From positions 1-33,997 of the forward strand of contig CAJNDS010001115.1 of assembly GCA_905221605.1 (NCBI GenBank): a stretch of DNA of 33,997 nucleotides, given 5' to 3'. Positions 22,976-33,659 of the stretch are shown here, one piece after another. A program made the position numbers and the translations under genes. The stretch comes from Symbiodinium natans (Eukaryota; Sar; Dinophyceae; Suessiales; Symbiodiniaceae). The notes below the pieces were generated by a model. The model saw only the letters and a program-made list of their open reading frames with translations. It did no database searches and was not told where the DNA came from. How positions within the stretch are numbered: the stretch's first letter is position 1; each line of letters begins with the position of its first letter.

Positions 22976-23120
22976 TAGGGCTTTCGGGCACTGGCACAGG
23001 GTAAAGGGGCTGATAAGGGAACCTATATAAGCCCTAAGCCTACTCTGGGTATAGGGGCCCACTCAGTAAAGCAACCTAAGAAATAGAAAGCAATGAAGCA
23101 ACGGCATCTCAAATGGGCAG

Positions 23121-23154
23121 CGGGACGCTGCGTCCCTGCAGACTCTGGCCATGG
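23121..23154 (+). CDS. Candidate micro-exon
   Basis: After CAAATGGGCAG the frame reads RDAASLQTLAM and ends G|GCTAAACCCC, a GC donor from the repeat. Confidence 0.4.
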
Positions 23155-23276
23155 GCTAAACCCCTAAACCCCTAAACCCCTAAACCCCTAAACCCCTAAA
23201 CCCCTAAACCCCTAAACCCCTAAACCCCTAAACCCCTAAACCCCTAAACCCCTAAACCCCTAAACCTCTACACCCC
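23155..23276 (-). repeat. CCCCTAAA octamer block
   Basis: Fifteen nearly perfect octamers. Confidence 0.97.
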
Positions 23277-23334
23277 TAAGTACGAAGGACCTTTATGTAC
23301 TATTTGGCGTGTGGCTTGGCTTCTTCAGGCAGAA

Positions 23335-25925
23335 CTTAGGAATTTAAGGAATTTAAAGAATTTAAGGAGGCCGGGCCTTAATTTAATTTTTTTTAAATCC
23401 TTAAATTCCTAAATTAGGGCTAATTTAGGAATTTAAGGAATTTAAAGAATTTAAAGAGGCCTAAATGCGTTAAATTCCATAAATTGCTAAATTAGCCCTA
23501 ATTTAGGAATTTAAGGAATTTAAAGAATTTAAAGAGACCGAAATTCTTAAAATTCCTTAAATTCCTAAATTAGGGCTAATTTAGGAATTTAAGGAATTTA
23601 AAGAATTTAAAGAGGCCGAAATTCTTTAAATTCCTTAAATTCCTAAATTAAATTAAATTGGTTCTGGGCCGTAATTTAAAATTTTATAAATTCCTTAAAT
23701 TCCTTAAATTCCTTAAATTCCTTAAATTCCTTAAATTCCTTAAATTCCTAAATTAGGGCTAATTTAGGAATTTAAGGAATTTAAAGAATTTAAAGAGGCC
23801 TAAATTCTTTAAATTCCTTAAATTCCTAAATTAGGGCTATTTTAGGAATTTAAAGAATTTAAAGAGGCCGAAATTCTTTAAATTCCTTAAATTCCTAAAT
23901 TAAATTAAATTGGTTCTGGGCCGTAATTTAAAATTTTATAAATTCCTTAAATTCCTTAAATTCCTTAAATTCCTAAATTAGGGCTAATTTAGGAATTTAA
24001 GGAATTTAGAGAATTTAAAGAGGCCTAAATTCTTTAAATTCCTTAAATTCCTAAATTAGCCCTAATTTAGGAATTTAAGGAATTTAAGGAATTTAAGGAA
24101 TTTAAGGAATTTAAAAAATTTTAAATTAGGGCCCAGAACCAATTTAATTTAATTTAGGAATTTAAGAGGAATTTAAAGAATTTAAAGAGGCCTAAATTCT
24201 TTAAATTCCTTAAATTCCTAAATTAACCCTAATTTAGGAATTTAAGGAATTTAAAGAATTTAAAGAGGCCGAAATTCTTTAAATTCCTTAAATTCCTAAA
24301 TTAATTTAAATTGGTTCTGGGCCGTAATTTAAAATTTTATAAATTCCTTAAATTCCTTAAATTCCTTAAATTCCTAAATTAGGGCTAATTTAGGAATTTA
24401 AGGAATTTAAAGAATTTTTTAAAGAGGCCTAAATTCTTTAAATTCCTTAAATTCCTAAATTAGCCCTAATTTAGGAATTTAAGGAATTTAAGGAATTTAA
24501 AAAATTTTAAATTAGGGCCCAGAACCAATTTAATTTAATTTAGGAATTTAAGGAATTTAAAGAATTTAAAGAGGCCTAAATTCTTTAAATTCCTTAAATT
24601 CCTAAATTAACCCTAATTTAGGAATTTAAGGAATTTAAAGAATTTAAAGAGGCCGAAATTCTTTAAATTCCTTAAATTCCTAAATTAAATTAAATTGGTT
24701 CTGGGCCGTAATTTAAAATTTTATAAATTCCTTAAATTCCTTAAATTCCTAAATTAGGGCTAATTTAGGAATTTAAGGAATTTAAAGAATTTAAAGAGGT
24801 TCTGGGCCGTAATTTAAAATTTTATAAATTCCTTAAATTCCTTAAATTCCTTAAATTCCTAAATTAGGGCTAATTTAGGAATTTCAGGAATTTAAAGAAT
24901 TTAAAGAGGCCTAAATTCTTTAAATTCCTTAAATTCCTAAATTAGCCCTAATTTAGGAATTTAAGGAATTTAAGGAATTTAAGGAATTTAAAAAATTTTA
25001 AATTAGGGCCCAGAACCAATTTAATTTAATTTAGGAATTTAAGGAATTTAAAGAATTTAAAGAGGCCTAAATTCTTTAAATTCCTTAATTTCCTAAATTA
25101 GCCCTAATTTAGGAATTTAAGGAATTTAAGGAATTTAAGGAATTTAAAAAATTTTAAATTAGGGCCCAGAACCAATTTAATTTAATTTAGGAATTTAAGG
25201 AATTTAAAGCATTTAAAGAGGCCTAAATTCTTTAAATTCCTTAAATTCCTAAATTAGCCCTAATTTAGGAATTTAAGGAATTTAAGGAATTTAAGGAATT
25301 TAAGGAATTTAAGGAATTTAAAAAATTTTAAATTAGGGCCCAGAACCAATTTAATTTAATTTAGGAATTTAAGGAATTTAAAGAATTAGAAGAGGCCTAA
25401 ATTGTTTAAATTCCTTAAATTCAGCCCTAATTTAGGAACTTAAGGAATTTAAGGAATTTAAAAAATTTTAAATTAGGGCCCAGAACCAATTTAATTTAAT
25501 TTAGAATTTAAGGAATTTAAAGAATTTAAAGAGGCCTAAATTCTTTAAATTCCTTAAATTCCTAAATTAGCCCTAATTTAGGAATTTAAGGAATTTAAGG
25601 AATTTAAGGAATGTAAAAAATTTTAAATTAGGGCCCAGAACTAATTTAATTTAATTTAGGAATTTAAGGAATTCAAAGAATTCAAAGAGGCCTAAATTCT
25701 TTAAATTCCTTAAATTCCTAAATTAGGGCTAATTTAGGAACTTAAGGAATGTAAAAAAAATTTAAATTAGGGCCCGGAACCAATTTAATTTAATTTAGGA
25801 GTTTAAGGAATTTAAAGAATTTGCAGAGGCCTAAATTCATTAAATTCCTTAAATTCCTAAATTAGGGCTAAGTTAGGAATTTAAGGAATTTAAGGAGTTT
25901 AAGGAATTTAAAAATTTTAAATACT
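23335..25925. repeat. AT-rich nested palindromic array, about 2.6 kb
   Basis: Built from GGAATTTAAGGAATTTAAAG and its complement, joined by GGCC-centred and AATTAGGGCTAATT-centred palindromes. A spacer with GGTTCTGGGCC occurs five times in one orientation (23.6-24.8 kb) and GGGCCCAGAACC eight times in the other (24.1-25.8 kb). No coding potential. It could extrude many hairpins. Confidence 0.95.
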
Positions 25926-26054
25926 TTAAAACACCCTTTAAAGGTTTAAAAGTTTTAACATTTTTAAGGGTTTAAAAATTTTTCAAGTTTTAGAAGCTTT
26001 GGTGGTCTAAGGCGTTTTATAAGTTTTAAACGTTTAAAAGTTTAAATATCATCA

Positions 26055-26875
26055 CATAGGAAGAGCAGCCCGATTTGGCCAAATTTTGCCCGAAAGCTGC
26101 CCGGCAAATTTTGGCCAAATCGAGCCGCGCCTTTCTGATTGCATGCAAGGAGCAGCCCGATTTGGCCAAATTTTGCCCGAAAGCTGCCCGGCAAAATTTG
26201 GCCAAATCGAGCCGCGCCTTTCTGATCGCATACAAGGAGCAGCCCGATTTGGCCAAATTTTGTCCGAAAGCTGCCCGGCAAAATTTGGCCAAATCGAGCC
26301 GCGCCTTTCTGATCGCACACAAAGAGCCCGATTTGGCCAAATTTTGCCCGAAAGCTGCCCGGCAAAATTTGGCCAAATCGAGCCGCGCCTTTCTGATCGC
26401 ATACAAGGAGCAGCCCGATTTGGCCAAACTTTGCCCGAAAGCTGCCCGGCAAAATTTGGCCAAATCGAGCCGCGCCTTTCTGATCGCACACAAAGAGCCC
26501 GATTTGGCCAAATTTTGCCCGAAAGCTGCCCGGCAAAATTTGGCCAAATCGAGCCGCGCTTTTCTGATCGCATGCAAGGAGCAGCCCGATTTGGCCAAAT
26601 TTTGCCCGAAAGCTGCCCGGCAAAATTTGGCCAAATCGAGCCGCGCCTTTCTGATCGCATACAAGGAGCAGCCCGATTTGGCCAACTTTTGCCCGAAAGC
26701 TGCTCGGCAAAATTTGGCCAAATCGAGCCGCGCCTTTCTGATCGCACACAAAGAGCCCGATTTAGCCAAATTTTGCCCGAAAGCTGCCCGGCAAAATTTG
26801 GCCAAATCGAGCCGCGCCTTTCTCATCACATACAAAGAGCAGCCCGATTTAACCAAATTTTGCCAAAAGTTTAAA
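26055..26875. repeat. 87-bp satellite, about nine copies
   Basis: Each unit holds 20-bp inverted arms (CGATTTGGCCAAATTTTGCC and complement) around a 12-bp loop, plus a 35-bp spacer. Some units lack 3 bp (84 bp). At least five frames are open throughout, the best plus frame repeating DLAKFCPKAARQNLAKSSRA. Openness on both strands follows from the unit sequence, so I do not call a gene. Confidence 0.9.
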
Positions 26876-26879
26876 AGTT

Positions 26880-27160
26880 TAAATTAAAATTTTGTATTTG
26901 GGCCCAGAACGAATTTAATTTAATTTAGGAATCTAAGGAATTTAACGAATCTAAAGATGCCCAAATTCTTTAAATTCCTTAACTTCCTAAATTATCCCTA
27001 ATTTATGAATTCTTTAAATTCCGTAAAATTCTTTAATTTTTAATTGGCCGGCCAATTAAACTTTAAGGATTTTAAAGAATTTACAAGGCCTAAACATTCT
27101 TTAAAACCCTTAAATTTTAATTGGCCGGCCACTTAAATTTTAAGGATTTTAAAGAATGAG
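26880..27160. repeat. Continuation of the AT-rich array with GGCCGGCC palindromes
   Basis: GGGCCCAGAACGAATTTAAT resumes the earlier array, so the 87-bp satellite sits inside it. TTAATTGGCCGGCCAATTAA (27040-27059) is a perfect palindrome, with a half copy at 27119. Confidence 0.85.
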
Positions 27161-27236
27161 CTGGCTGGACGCCTGCACACGCCACCGCCAATGATTTTTT
27201 TAAAATTCTTTCGATTTTTTTTAAAGTATTTATTCA

Positions 27237-27328
27237 CCATCATCCCCCATCATCCCCCATCATCCCCCATCATCCCGCATCATCCCCCATCATCCTCATC
27301 ATACCCCATCATCCCCCATCATCTTCAG
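27237..27328 (+). repeat. (ATCATCCCCC)n decamer
   Basis: About eight imperfect copies. Confidence 0.9.
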
Positions 27329-27365
27329 CAGAGAAGCAGGCAAGTTTTTTTAAAGATAAAAAGGG

Positions 27366-28172
27366 GTCCCGGGGTATCAGGGTTTAGGGGGTGGGCGCTT
27401 AGGCGCTTAGGAGCTTAGGAGCTTAGGGTTTACGGTTTAGGCGCTTAGGCGCTCAGGAGCTTAAGAGCTTAGGAGTTGATGGTTTAGGGTTTAGGGTTTA
27501 AGGGATTAGGGGGTAGGCGCTAAAGCGCCTAGGCGCTTAGGAGCTTAGGAGCCTAGGTTTTAGGGTTTAAGGTCTATAAGGGTTTAGGGGGTAGGCGCTT
27601 AGGCGCTCAGGACCTTAAGAGCTTAGGAGCCGGGACCCAGGGACCCCCTTTTAAATTTCATGATTTCCTTAAAGCCATTAAAATCTTGAAAGCCCGGGCC
27701 TTCTAGATTTTGAGGGTTTTAGGGTTTTTTCAAAGTTAAAAGGCGGGGAGGCCCAGCACCTGCCCCTTAATCCTTAAACCCTAAACCCTAAGCTCCTAAG
27801 CTCCTAGGCTCCTTAGCGCCTAAGCGCCTACCCCTTAAACCCTTAAACCTTAAACCCTAAGCTCCTTAGCTCCTAAGCGCCTACCCCCTAGATCCACAAA
27901 CCCTAAGCTCCAAAGCTCCCTAAGCTCCTCAGCGCCTACCACCTAAACCCTTAAACCCTAAACCCTAAGCTCCTGAGGTCCTAAGCGCCTAAGCGCCTAC
28001 CCCTAAATCCTTAAACCCTCCTAAGCTCCTAAGCTCCTCAGCGCCTAAGCGCCTACCCCCCAAACCCATAAACCTTAAATCAAACCCTATAAACCCTAAG
28101 CTCCTAGGCTCCGAAACCCAGAAACCTAAACCCCTAACTATAAGCTCCCAAGCTCCTCAGCACCTACCCCCC
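27366..28172. repeat. Large foldback of GCTTAGG / CCTAAGC repeats
   Basis: The left arm (27366-27645) repeats GGCGCTTAGGAGCTTAGG and GGGTTTAGGGGGTAGG; the right arm (27770-28172) repeats the complements. The spacer of about 125 bp is AT-rich. The arms align as one inverted repeat of roughly 280-400 bp. Confidence 0.85.
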
Positions 28173-28213
28173 TAGGTTTTTAGGATTTTGAGAGATTTGA
28201 ATATTTGAAAGGA

Positions 28214-28545
28214 GCTTTCGTTTTTGAGGTTGAGGGCACGCTAGGGCTGACAAAAGTCCTTTGCTAGGGGTTACAAACAACCCTTTCGCTTAAACGTGTT
28301 TACAAAATGCTTTCGTTTTTGAGGATGGGTGCACACCAAGGTTCACAAAGATCCTTTCGTTTTTGAAGTTGAGGACACACTAGGGTTTACACAACAACTG
28401 ACGTTTTGACGTTGTAGGCGCACCAGGTTGATAAACAAACCTTTCGCTTTTGATGTCGAGGTCATATCAAGGTTCAAACCGAGCCTTTCGTTAAACAATG
28501 ATGGCGCTTTAAGGTTTTGCAAGACAACAGCTTTCGTTAACGTTG
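28214..28545 (+). repeat. Degenerate 44-bp tandem repeat
   Basis: (C/G)CTTTCGTTTTTGAGGTTGAG units start near 28214, 28258, 28309, 28353, 28397, 28440, 28484 and 28530, mostly spaced 43-46 bp, with an irregular spacing at 28258-28309. Confidence 0.8.
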
Positions 28546-28619
28546 TTGCAGTCTTACGTTTTCAATCCTTTAAGATATTTACCAGGCTACAAGAAGAGCA
28601 TTTTGCAAATAAATAGTAT

Positions 28620-28770
28620 GATTGAGGTCTTAGGTCTCCACTCTAAATGTTAATATTTTGCACTAACCATAACTAAAACTGTTTGCATCGTTTTGTTACC
28701 GTGATTTTTGCACAATGTTGATATCTTGAGCCTCCTAAATATTATGAAAAAAAACTCAAGACCTCAATTC
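28620..28770. mobile_element. Possible short inverted-repeat element
   Basis: ATTGAGGTCTTAG at 28621 and CTCAAGACCTCAAT at 28755 are inverted, around AT-rich DNA. Confidence 0.45.
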
Positions 28771-28845
28771 GACTCTTCAAATCTTTAAATCATGGGCCCT
28801 CTAACAGAACACCCTTTAAATAGCTCAGTGTGGTCCTTTTATTCA

Positions 28846-28894
28846 TCGCATCTCTCTCTCTCTCTCTTTCTCTTTCACTCTCGCTTTCTCTCTT

Positions 28895-28950
<56 letters not shown>

Positions 28951-29040
28951 TCTCTTTGTCTCTGCTCCCTCCTTCCTTCCTTCCTTCCATCATTCCTATC
29001 TCTTCTCCTCTTCCTTCTGCTTGTTCTTTCCTCTTTCCCG
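28846..29040 (+). repeat. (CT)n / CTTT / CTTC microsatellite
   Basis: Pyrimidine-only strand of nearly 190 bp. Can form triplex DNA. Confidence 0.95.
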
Positions 29041-29169
29041 CCCCTCCCGTTTTCTACTTGCCATTCAACAGGGAATGAAAGAAGAAAGTCAAGGAGAAGA
29101 AAGAGAAGGCACTGACAACAGAGGAGCTGGAGTTCTGAAATAGAACCACAGAAAGTCAAGGGTGAGAAA

Positions 29170-29410
29170 GAAGAGTGAAGGTACAGACAAGAGAGGGGGA
29201 AGAGGAGGAGTTCTGCTTGATCCTTCTCACTACCCTCTACCTACCTACATCTCTCTGTCAATTTTTTCTCTTGTTGGAAACGGGGGACAGGATCTTCCTT
29301 ACTGTCGCCTCTCGCAGTCTTCTCTCAAACCCCTGGGAGGCCCTTTCAGGGAGCCCCTCAGGGAAGCCCCCTTGCGAAAACTGCAGGCCCCTGATGGATA
29401 TTGAAGGAAG
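29170..29410 (+). repeat. Diverged outlying copy of the 0.8-kb satellite
   Basis: TGATCCTTCTCACTACCCTC ... GGAGGCCCCTTTCAGGGAGC-like order of blocks resembles the units that follow. Confidence 0.45.
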
Positions 29411-30024
29411 CAGATTCACAGAAGAAGGGAAGGAGAACGACAGATACGGAGCAAGGGATAGAGAAACGGAAAATGGAGAGAGAAGCAACTGTCCTCTCCA
29501 AGCTGTTTTCAGAGTGACCCCAAAGACCGGGGTGGGCGTGAGTTCGCCTTCTTGAAACAAACAAAAGGCAGGGACCCCTTCTTTCAAAGAATCCGTGTCA
29601 GAAGAAAAAAGGATACTGCGATAGTCCCTCATTCGTATTTTAATTCCTCCCAGATGCTTTCGGCTCTTGTCCTTGATAGATGAGTGGGTCCGTCCTCTTG
29701 TTTCGGGGTGGGAGAGTATATTTTCTTAGAATGAGCCCTTCCGTGCATTCTTAAATCAGAGGTAGCCCGGCCTATGTTGAATACAGATAAGGGCGTTGTC
29801 CTGAAAGGCTCTCCTGTTCTAAGGAACACCATGAATGATAGAAGCCTTCATTTGAAAAGGAATCAAAGAGCCCCTCCAGCATTTCAATAGACGACAGGAT
29901 TTCGCTGTTATCAGGAATGCTATTGTCTTTAACAAGCTCTCTTTCTCCTTCCTTTCGTTCTCCCTCTTCGTGCGCCCGCTTTCTGCACTCTCCCTTTCTT
30001 GCGTCCCTTCTGCGGGCCCTTTCT
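29411..30024. other. Unique stretch between satellite copies
   Basis: No gene supported. Several frames of 60-126 codons are open on both strands with no splice logic. The end (29940-30024) resembles the 3' part of the satellite unit. Confidence 0.4.
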
Positions 30025-32354
30025 TCCTCTGTTCCTTTTGTCATTGCGTAGGGGGCATAATTAGACGAAGGGCAAGGTTAAGCAAGGAGAATGAAGAGAA
30101 TGATATGATGGAAAGAGGACCTCTTTTGCTCCTTGTAACTACCTTCCACACTTCTCTACATGTCTACATGATCTTTTCCCTTATTTTTCTTCTTAGCAAC
30201 ACGGGGAAAGGGTCCTCCTCTCACGCCTCTCTTTCACTCTTGGAGGCCCCTGGATGACACTCTCTGAAGGCCGCCTGAAACTCTTGGGGGATCAGAGGGA
30301 TGAAGAGAAAGCACCAGGGGGCACCGGAGTGAGAGAGATGGAGACAGATAGAGAAGCAAAGAGAAGGAGACAGTAATCAGGGAGAAGAGGAAGAAGGAAG
30401 ACAGTGGAAGAGCGACAGATAGGGAAACAGGGTGAAGGAAACAGAAACAATGAAGAAGAGGAAGGAGGAAGCGACGGTGAAAAGAGGGCCGCTTGGAGAA
30501 CAAAAAGGAGACAGAGAAGATCAAGAAGAAAAGAGAACAGGTAGGGCAGGACACTTGTCTTTGTTATCCACTGTTCCTTTTCCTCATCCCTTACACTTTT
30601 TTCCCGAGCATCGCTCACTCCTTTCTTCCACGGTCTTCGTCCTTCATTCCCCCTCTCTATCTCCTATCCTTTCTCTAGCTCTCCTTCCTTTCTTTTCCCA
30701 TGTTCGTTCTCATCCTTTCTCCGCTCTCCCTTTTCTCGCGTCCATGCCATGAGCCTTTCCTCCTCTGTTCCTTTTGTCATAAAGTAGTCATAAAGTAGGA
30801 GGATAGAACATGGGCAAGGTTCAGCAAGGAGAATGAAGGGAATGATAAGATGGAAGGAGGACTTGTCCTGCTCCTTCTAACTACCTTCCACACCTCTCTA
30901 CATGTCTCTGAGTCTTTGTTCTTTTCTCTTGTTTTTCTTCTTAGCAATGTTTGGAAAGGGTCCTCCTCTCACACCTCTCCTTCACTCTTGGAGACCCCTT
31001 GGGGACGTTCCCTGAAAGCTGCCTGACAACTTTGGGGAAGGCTCAGAGGGTTTGGAGTGTGTGGAAAAAGGCAGTGCAGGGCCATGTCCAGATCAGTGCC
31101 TCGTAAAACAGAAAGGATGAGCAATGAACGGAAAACGCCGGGGGGCGCCGGAGAGAGAGCGAGATGGAGACAGATAGAGATCAGGGAGAAGAGGAAGAAG
31201 GAAGACAGCGGAAGAGGGACAGCGTGGCAACGGGGTGAAGGAAACAGAAACAATGAAGCAGGAGAAGCAGGAAGCGATGGTGGAAACAGGACCACTTGGA
31301 GAACAAAAAGGAGACAGAGAAGATCAAGAAGAAAAGAGAACAGGTAGGGCAGGACACTTGTCTTTGTTATCCACTGTTCCTTTTCCTCATCCCTTACACT
31401 TTTTTCCCGAGCATCGCTCACTCCTTTCTTCCACGGTCTTCGTCCTTCATTTCTCCTCTCTATCTTTCTATCCTCTCTCTCGCTCTCCTTCCTTACTCTT
31501 CCCATGTTCGTTCTCCTCCTTTCTCCGCTCTCCCTTTTATCGCCTCCATTCCATGAGCCTTTCCTCCTCTGTTCCTTTTGTCATTACGTAGGGGGATAGA
31601 GCACGGGCAAGGTTAAGCAAGGAGAATGAAGGAATGATAAGATGGAAGGAGGACTTGTCCTGCTCCTTCTAACTACCTTCCACACCTCTCTACATGTCTC
31701 TGAGTCTTTGTTCTTTTCTCTTGTTTTCTTCTTAGCAATGTGGGGAAAGGGTCCTCCTCTCACACCTCTCCTTCACTCTTGGAGGCCCCTTGCGAACCCT
31801 CCCTGAAGGCTGCTTGAAACTCTTGTGGAGGCTTAGAGGGGTTTGGAGTGTGTGGAAAGAGGCAGTGCAGGGCCAGGTCCAGAACAGGGCCCATCGTTTG
31901 TACAGGGTCTGCCTCGTATAGTCAGAAAGGATGAGCAATGAACAGAAAACACCGGGGGGCTCCGGAGTGAAAGAGATGGAGACAGATGGAGAAGCAAAGA
32001 GAAGGAGACAGCAGTCATGAAAAAAGGAAGAAGGGAGACAGTGGAAGAGCGACAGATAGGGAAACAGAGTGAAGGCAAAAGAATAAAGCGATGGTGAAAA
32101 GAGGGCCGCTTGGAGAACAAACAGGGGTGAGAGAAGATCAAGAAGAAAAGAGAATAGGTTCGGGCAGGACGCTTGTTTTTGTTATCCACTGTTCCTTTTC
32201 CTTTCCCCTTACACTTTTCTCCCGAGCATCGCTCACGCCTTTCTTCCACGGTCTTTGTCCTTCATTTCTCCTCTCTATCTTTCTATCCTCTCTCTAGCTC
32301 TCCTTCCTTACTCTTCCCATGTTCGTTCTCCTCCTTTCTCCGCTCTCCCTTTTC
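30025..32354 (+). repeat. Tandem array of three units, about 736, 804 and 790 bp
   Basis: Units start with TCCTCTGTTCCTTTTGTCAT at 30025, 30761 and 31565. Shared landmarks are CTTGGAGAACAAA (30492, 31295, 32109) and TTTTCTTCTTAG, an acceptor-like site (30196, 30945, 31737). The first half-to-middle is GA-rich and the rest CT-rich. Open frames on both strands differ in frame between copies, so coding is unlikely. Confidence 0.85.
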
Positions 32355-32535
32355 TGAGAGACGGACCATGTGGATAAAAAGTAATTAGATGACATCATGC
32401 ATCCAATGACTGCACTTCACGCTTCTTGGCACCTCCTTGGTGTCCTTTTCGCTGATGTTCGAAAGGATATGAATTTCGTGCAGTGGAACGAATAGACTAG
32501 GGAAGACCAGGGCAAGAAGAGTGGCCTCTTGTTCG
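32355..32535 (+). other. Unique stretch, possible terminal micro-exon
   Basis: After GATGTTCGAAAG (32464) the sequence reads D-M-N-F-V-Q-W-N-E-stop, a possible gene 3' end. Very short; low support. Confidence 0.25.
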
Positions 32536-32748
32536 CATAAACCCTAAGCCTAAACCCTAAACCCCATGATGAAAATCCCGAGCTCAAGAGGCTAATTAAA
32601 CCTTAAGCAGACAAACCCTACCCATTCATCTCTAGGTTAACCCGAAAACCGACAACGAACCCTTAAACCCTTAAGTCCTAAGTACTAAATGCTAAACTCA
32701 AATCCCTATAAAACATTCGATGCCTCTGCCCAACCCAAACCTGGGCAG

Positions 32749-32771
32749 GAGAAGTTCAACCACGCCGCCGA
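32749..32771 (+). CDS. Weak candidate micro-exon (23 bp)
   Basis: After CCAAACCTGGGCAG the frame reads EKFNHAA and ends GA|GTTTTT. Confidence 0.35.
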
Positions 32772-32865
32772 GTTTTTTTTTGAAGGGTTGTTTCTTAAGT
32801 TTTTATTCTGTTTAAAATATAAAACAAAAGGGGTTGCCAAATAATACACAAAGGTCCATGCCACA

Positions 32866-33028
32866 CACCCCTAAACCCCGAAACCCCGAAACCCCGAAAC
32901 CCCGAAACCCCTAAACCCCGAAACCCCCTAAACCCCCGAAACCCCGAAACCCCGAAACCCCGAAACCCCTAAACCCCGAAACCCCCTAAACCCCGAAACC
33001 CCGAAACCCCGAAACCCCTAAACCCCAA
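32866..33028 (-). repeat. CCCCGAAA octamer block
   Basis: About twenty CCCCGAAA octamers with a few CCCCTAAA. Confidence 0.95.
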
Positions 33029-33201
33029 ACTTGCTTCTGTTTGACTCAATCTTCGGCCCCCTGAGCTCAACACCCTTTTTGCCTAAACCCTAATCGAAGA
33101 AACAGGGGCCTCGTAAGCCCTCCTTGAGCAACGAACTTTGAGGCGACCGGCGTACTCTTAGCGTTCATGTATGTCTTTGTCGTTTCGAGGCACGTTGCTA
33201 G

Positions 33202-33338
33202 GAGTTTTCATGGCGAAGCGTTGTGCGTGGCGTCGGAGGACCTTCGAGATCGGCACTCCGGCCCGTGAGGCCACCCGTGCCTGGGACATCATGCCGCATG
33301 TGGAGCTGCCCGGCGGCAAAGCAAGCATCCTCACAGCG
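33202..33338 (+). CDS. Candidate exon, unknown
   Basis: After CGTTGCTAG (or the upstream TTTCGAG) the frame reads VFMAKRCAWRRRTFEIGTPA, REATRAWDIMPHVELPGGKA and S-I-L-T-A, ending GCG|GTAATA. Balanced composition and a GT donor. ATG codons upstream in frame (33171) could make it a first exon. No domain recognised. Confidence 0.6.
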
Positions 33339-33420
33339 GTAATAATAATAACAATAATAATGTATGAAGAATAATGACAATAATAATGAAACGAATAATA
33401 TTAATGATAATCTTAAAGAA
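33339..33420 (+). repeat. (AAT)n-rich intron start
   Basis: AATAATAATAACAATAATAATG and related units right after the donor; the following 240 bp is AT-rich and gene-free. Confidence 0.85.
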
Positions 33421-33659
33421 ATAACAGTACCAATAGTGAAAGTAATTTGATCATAGTAATAGTAGTAATCATCAGAATATAGAATATGAGAAGCAGATGG
33501 TACACATCAGCACAGTATTCGTAATGCACACAGACGGCATTTTAAAAAGAAACTAGTAAATTGCCAACACCACTAGTAGGAATACATTCGAGAGTCGTCA
33601 GAAAAGTGCTTATTCGACATACCTACCACCACCACTGCCATTTTTTGTTTTTTTACCTC

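Noticed and set aside
26055-26875. CRISPR-like array
   Set aside because: Spacers are not unique: units are repeated in full, and the context is eukaryotic satellite DNA.
26026-26887. Protein genes of 230-276 codons over the 87-bp satellite
   Set aside because: Five overlapping open frames on both strands cannot all be genes; openness is a property of the repeat unit.
30234-32249. Leu/Phe-rich membrane-like proteins in the 0.8-kb satellite
   Set aside because: CT-rich strands yield Leu/Ser/Phe; frames are not conserved between copies.
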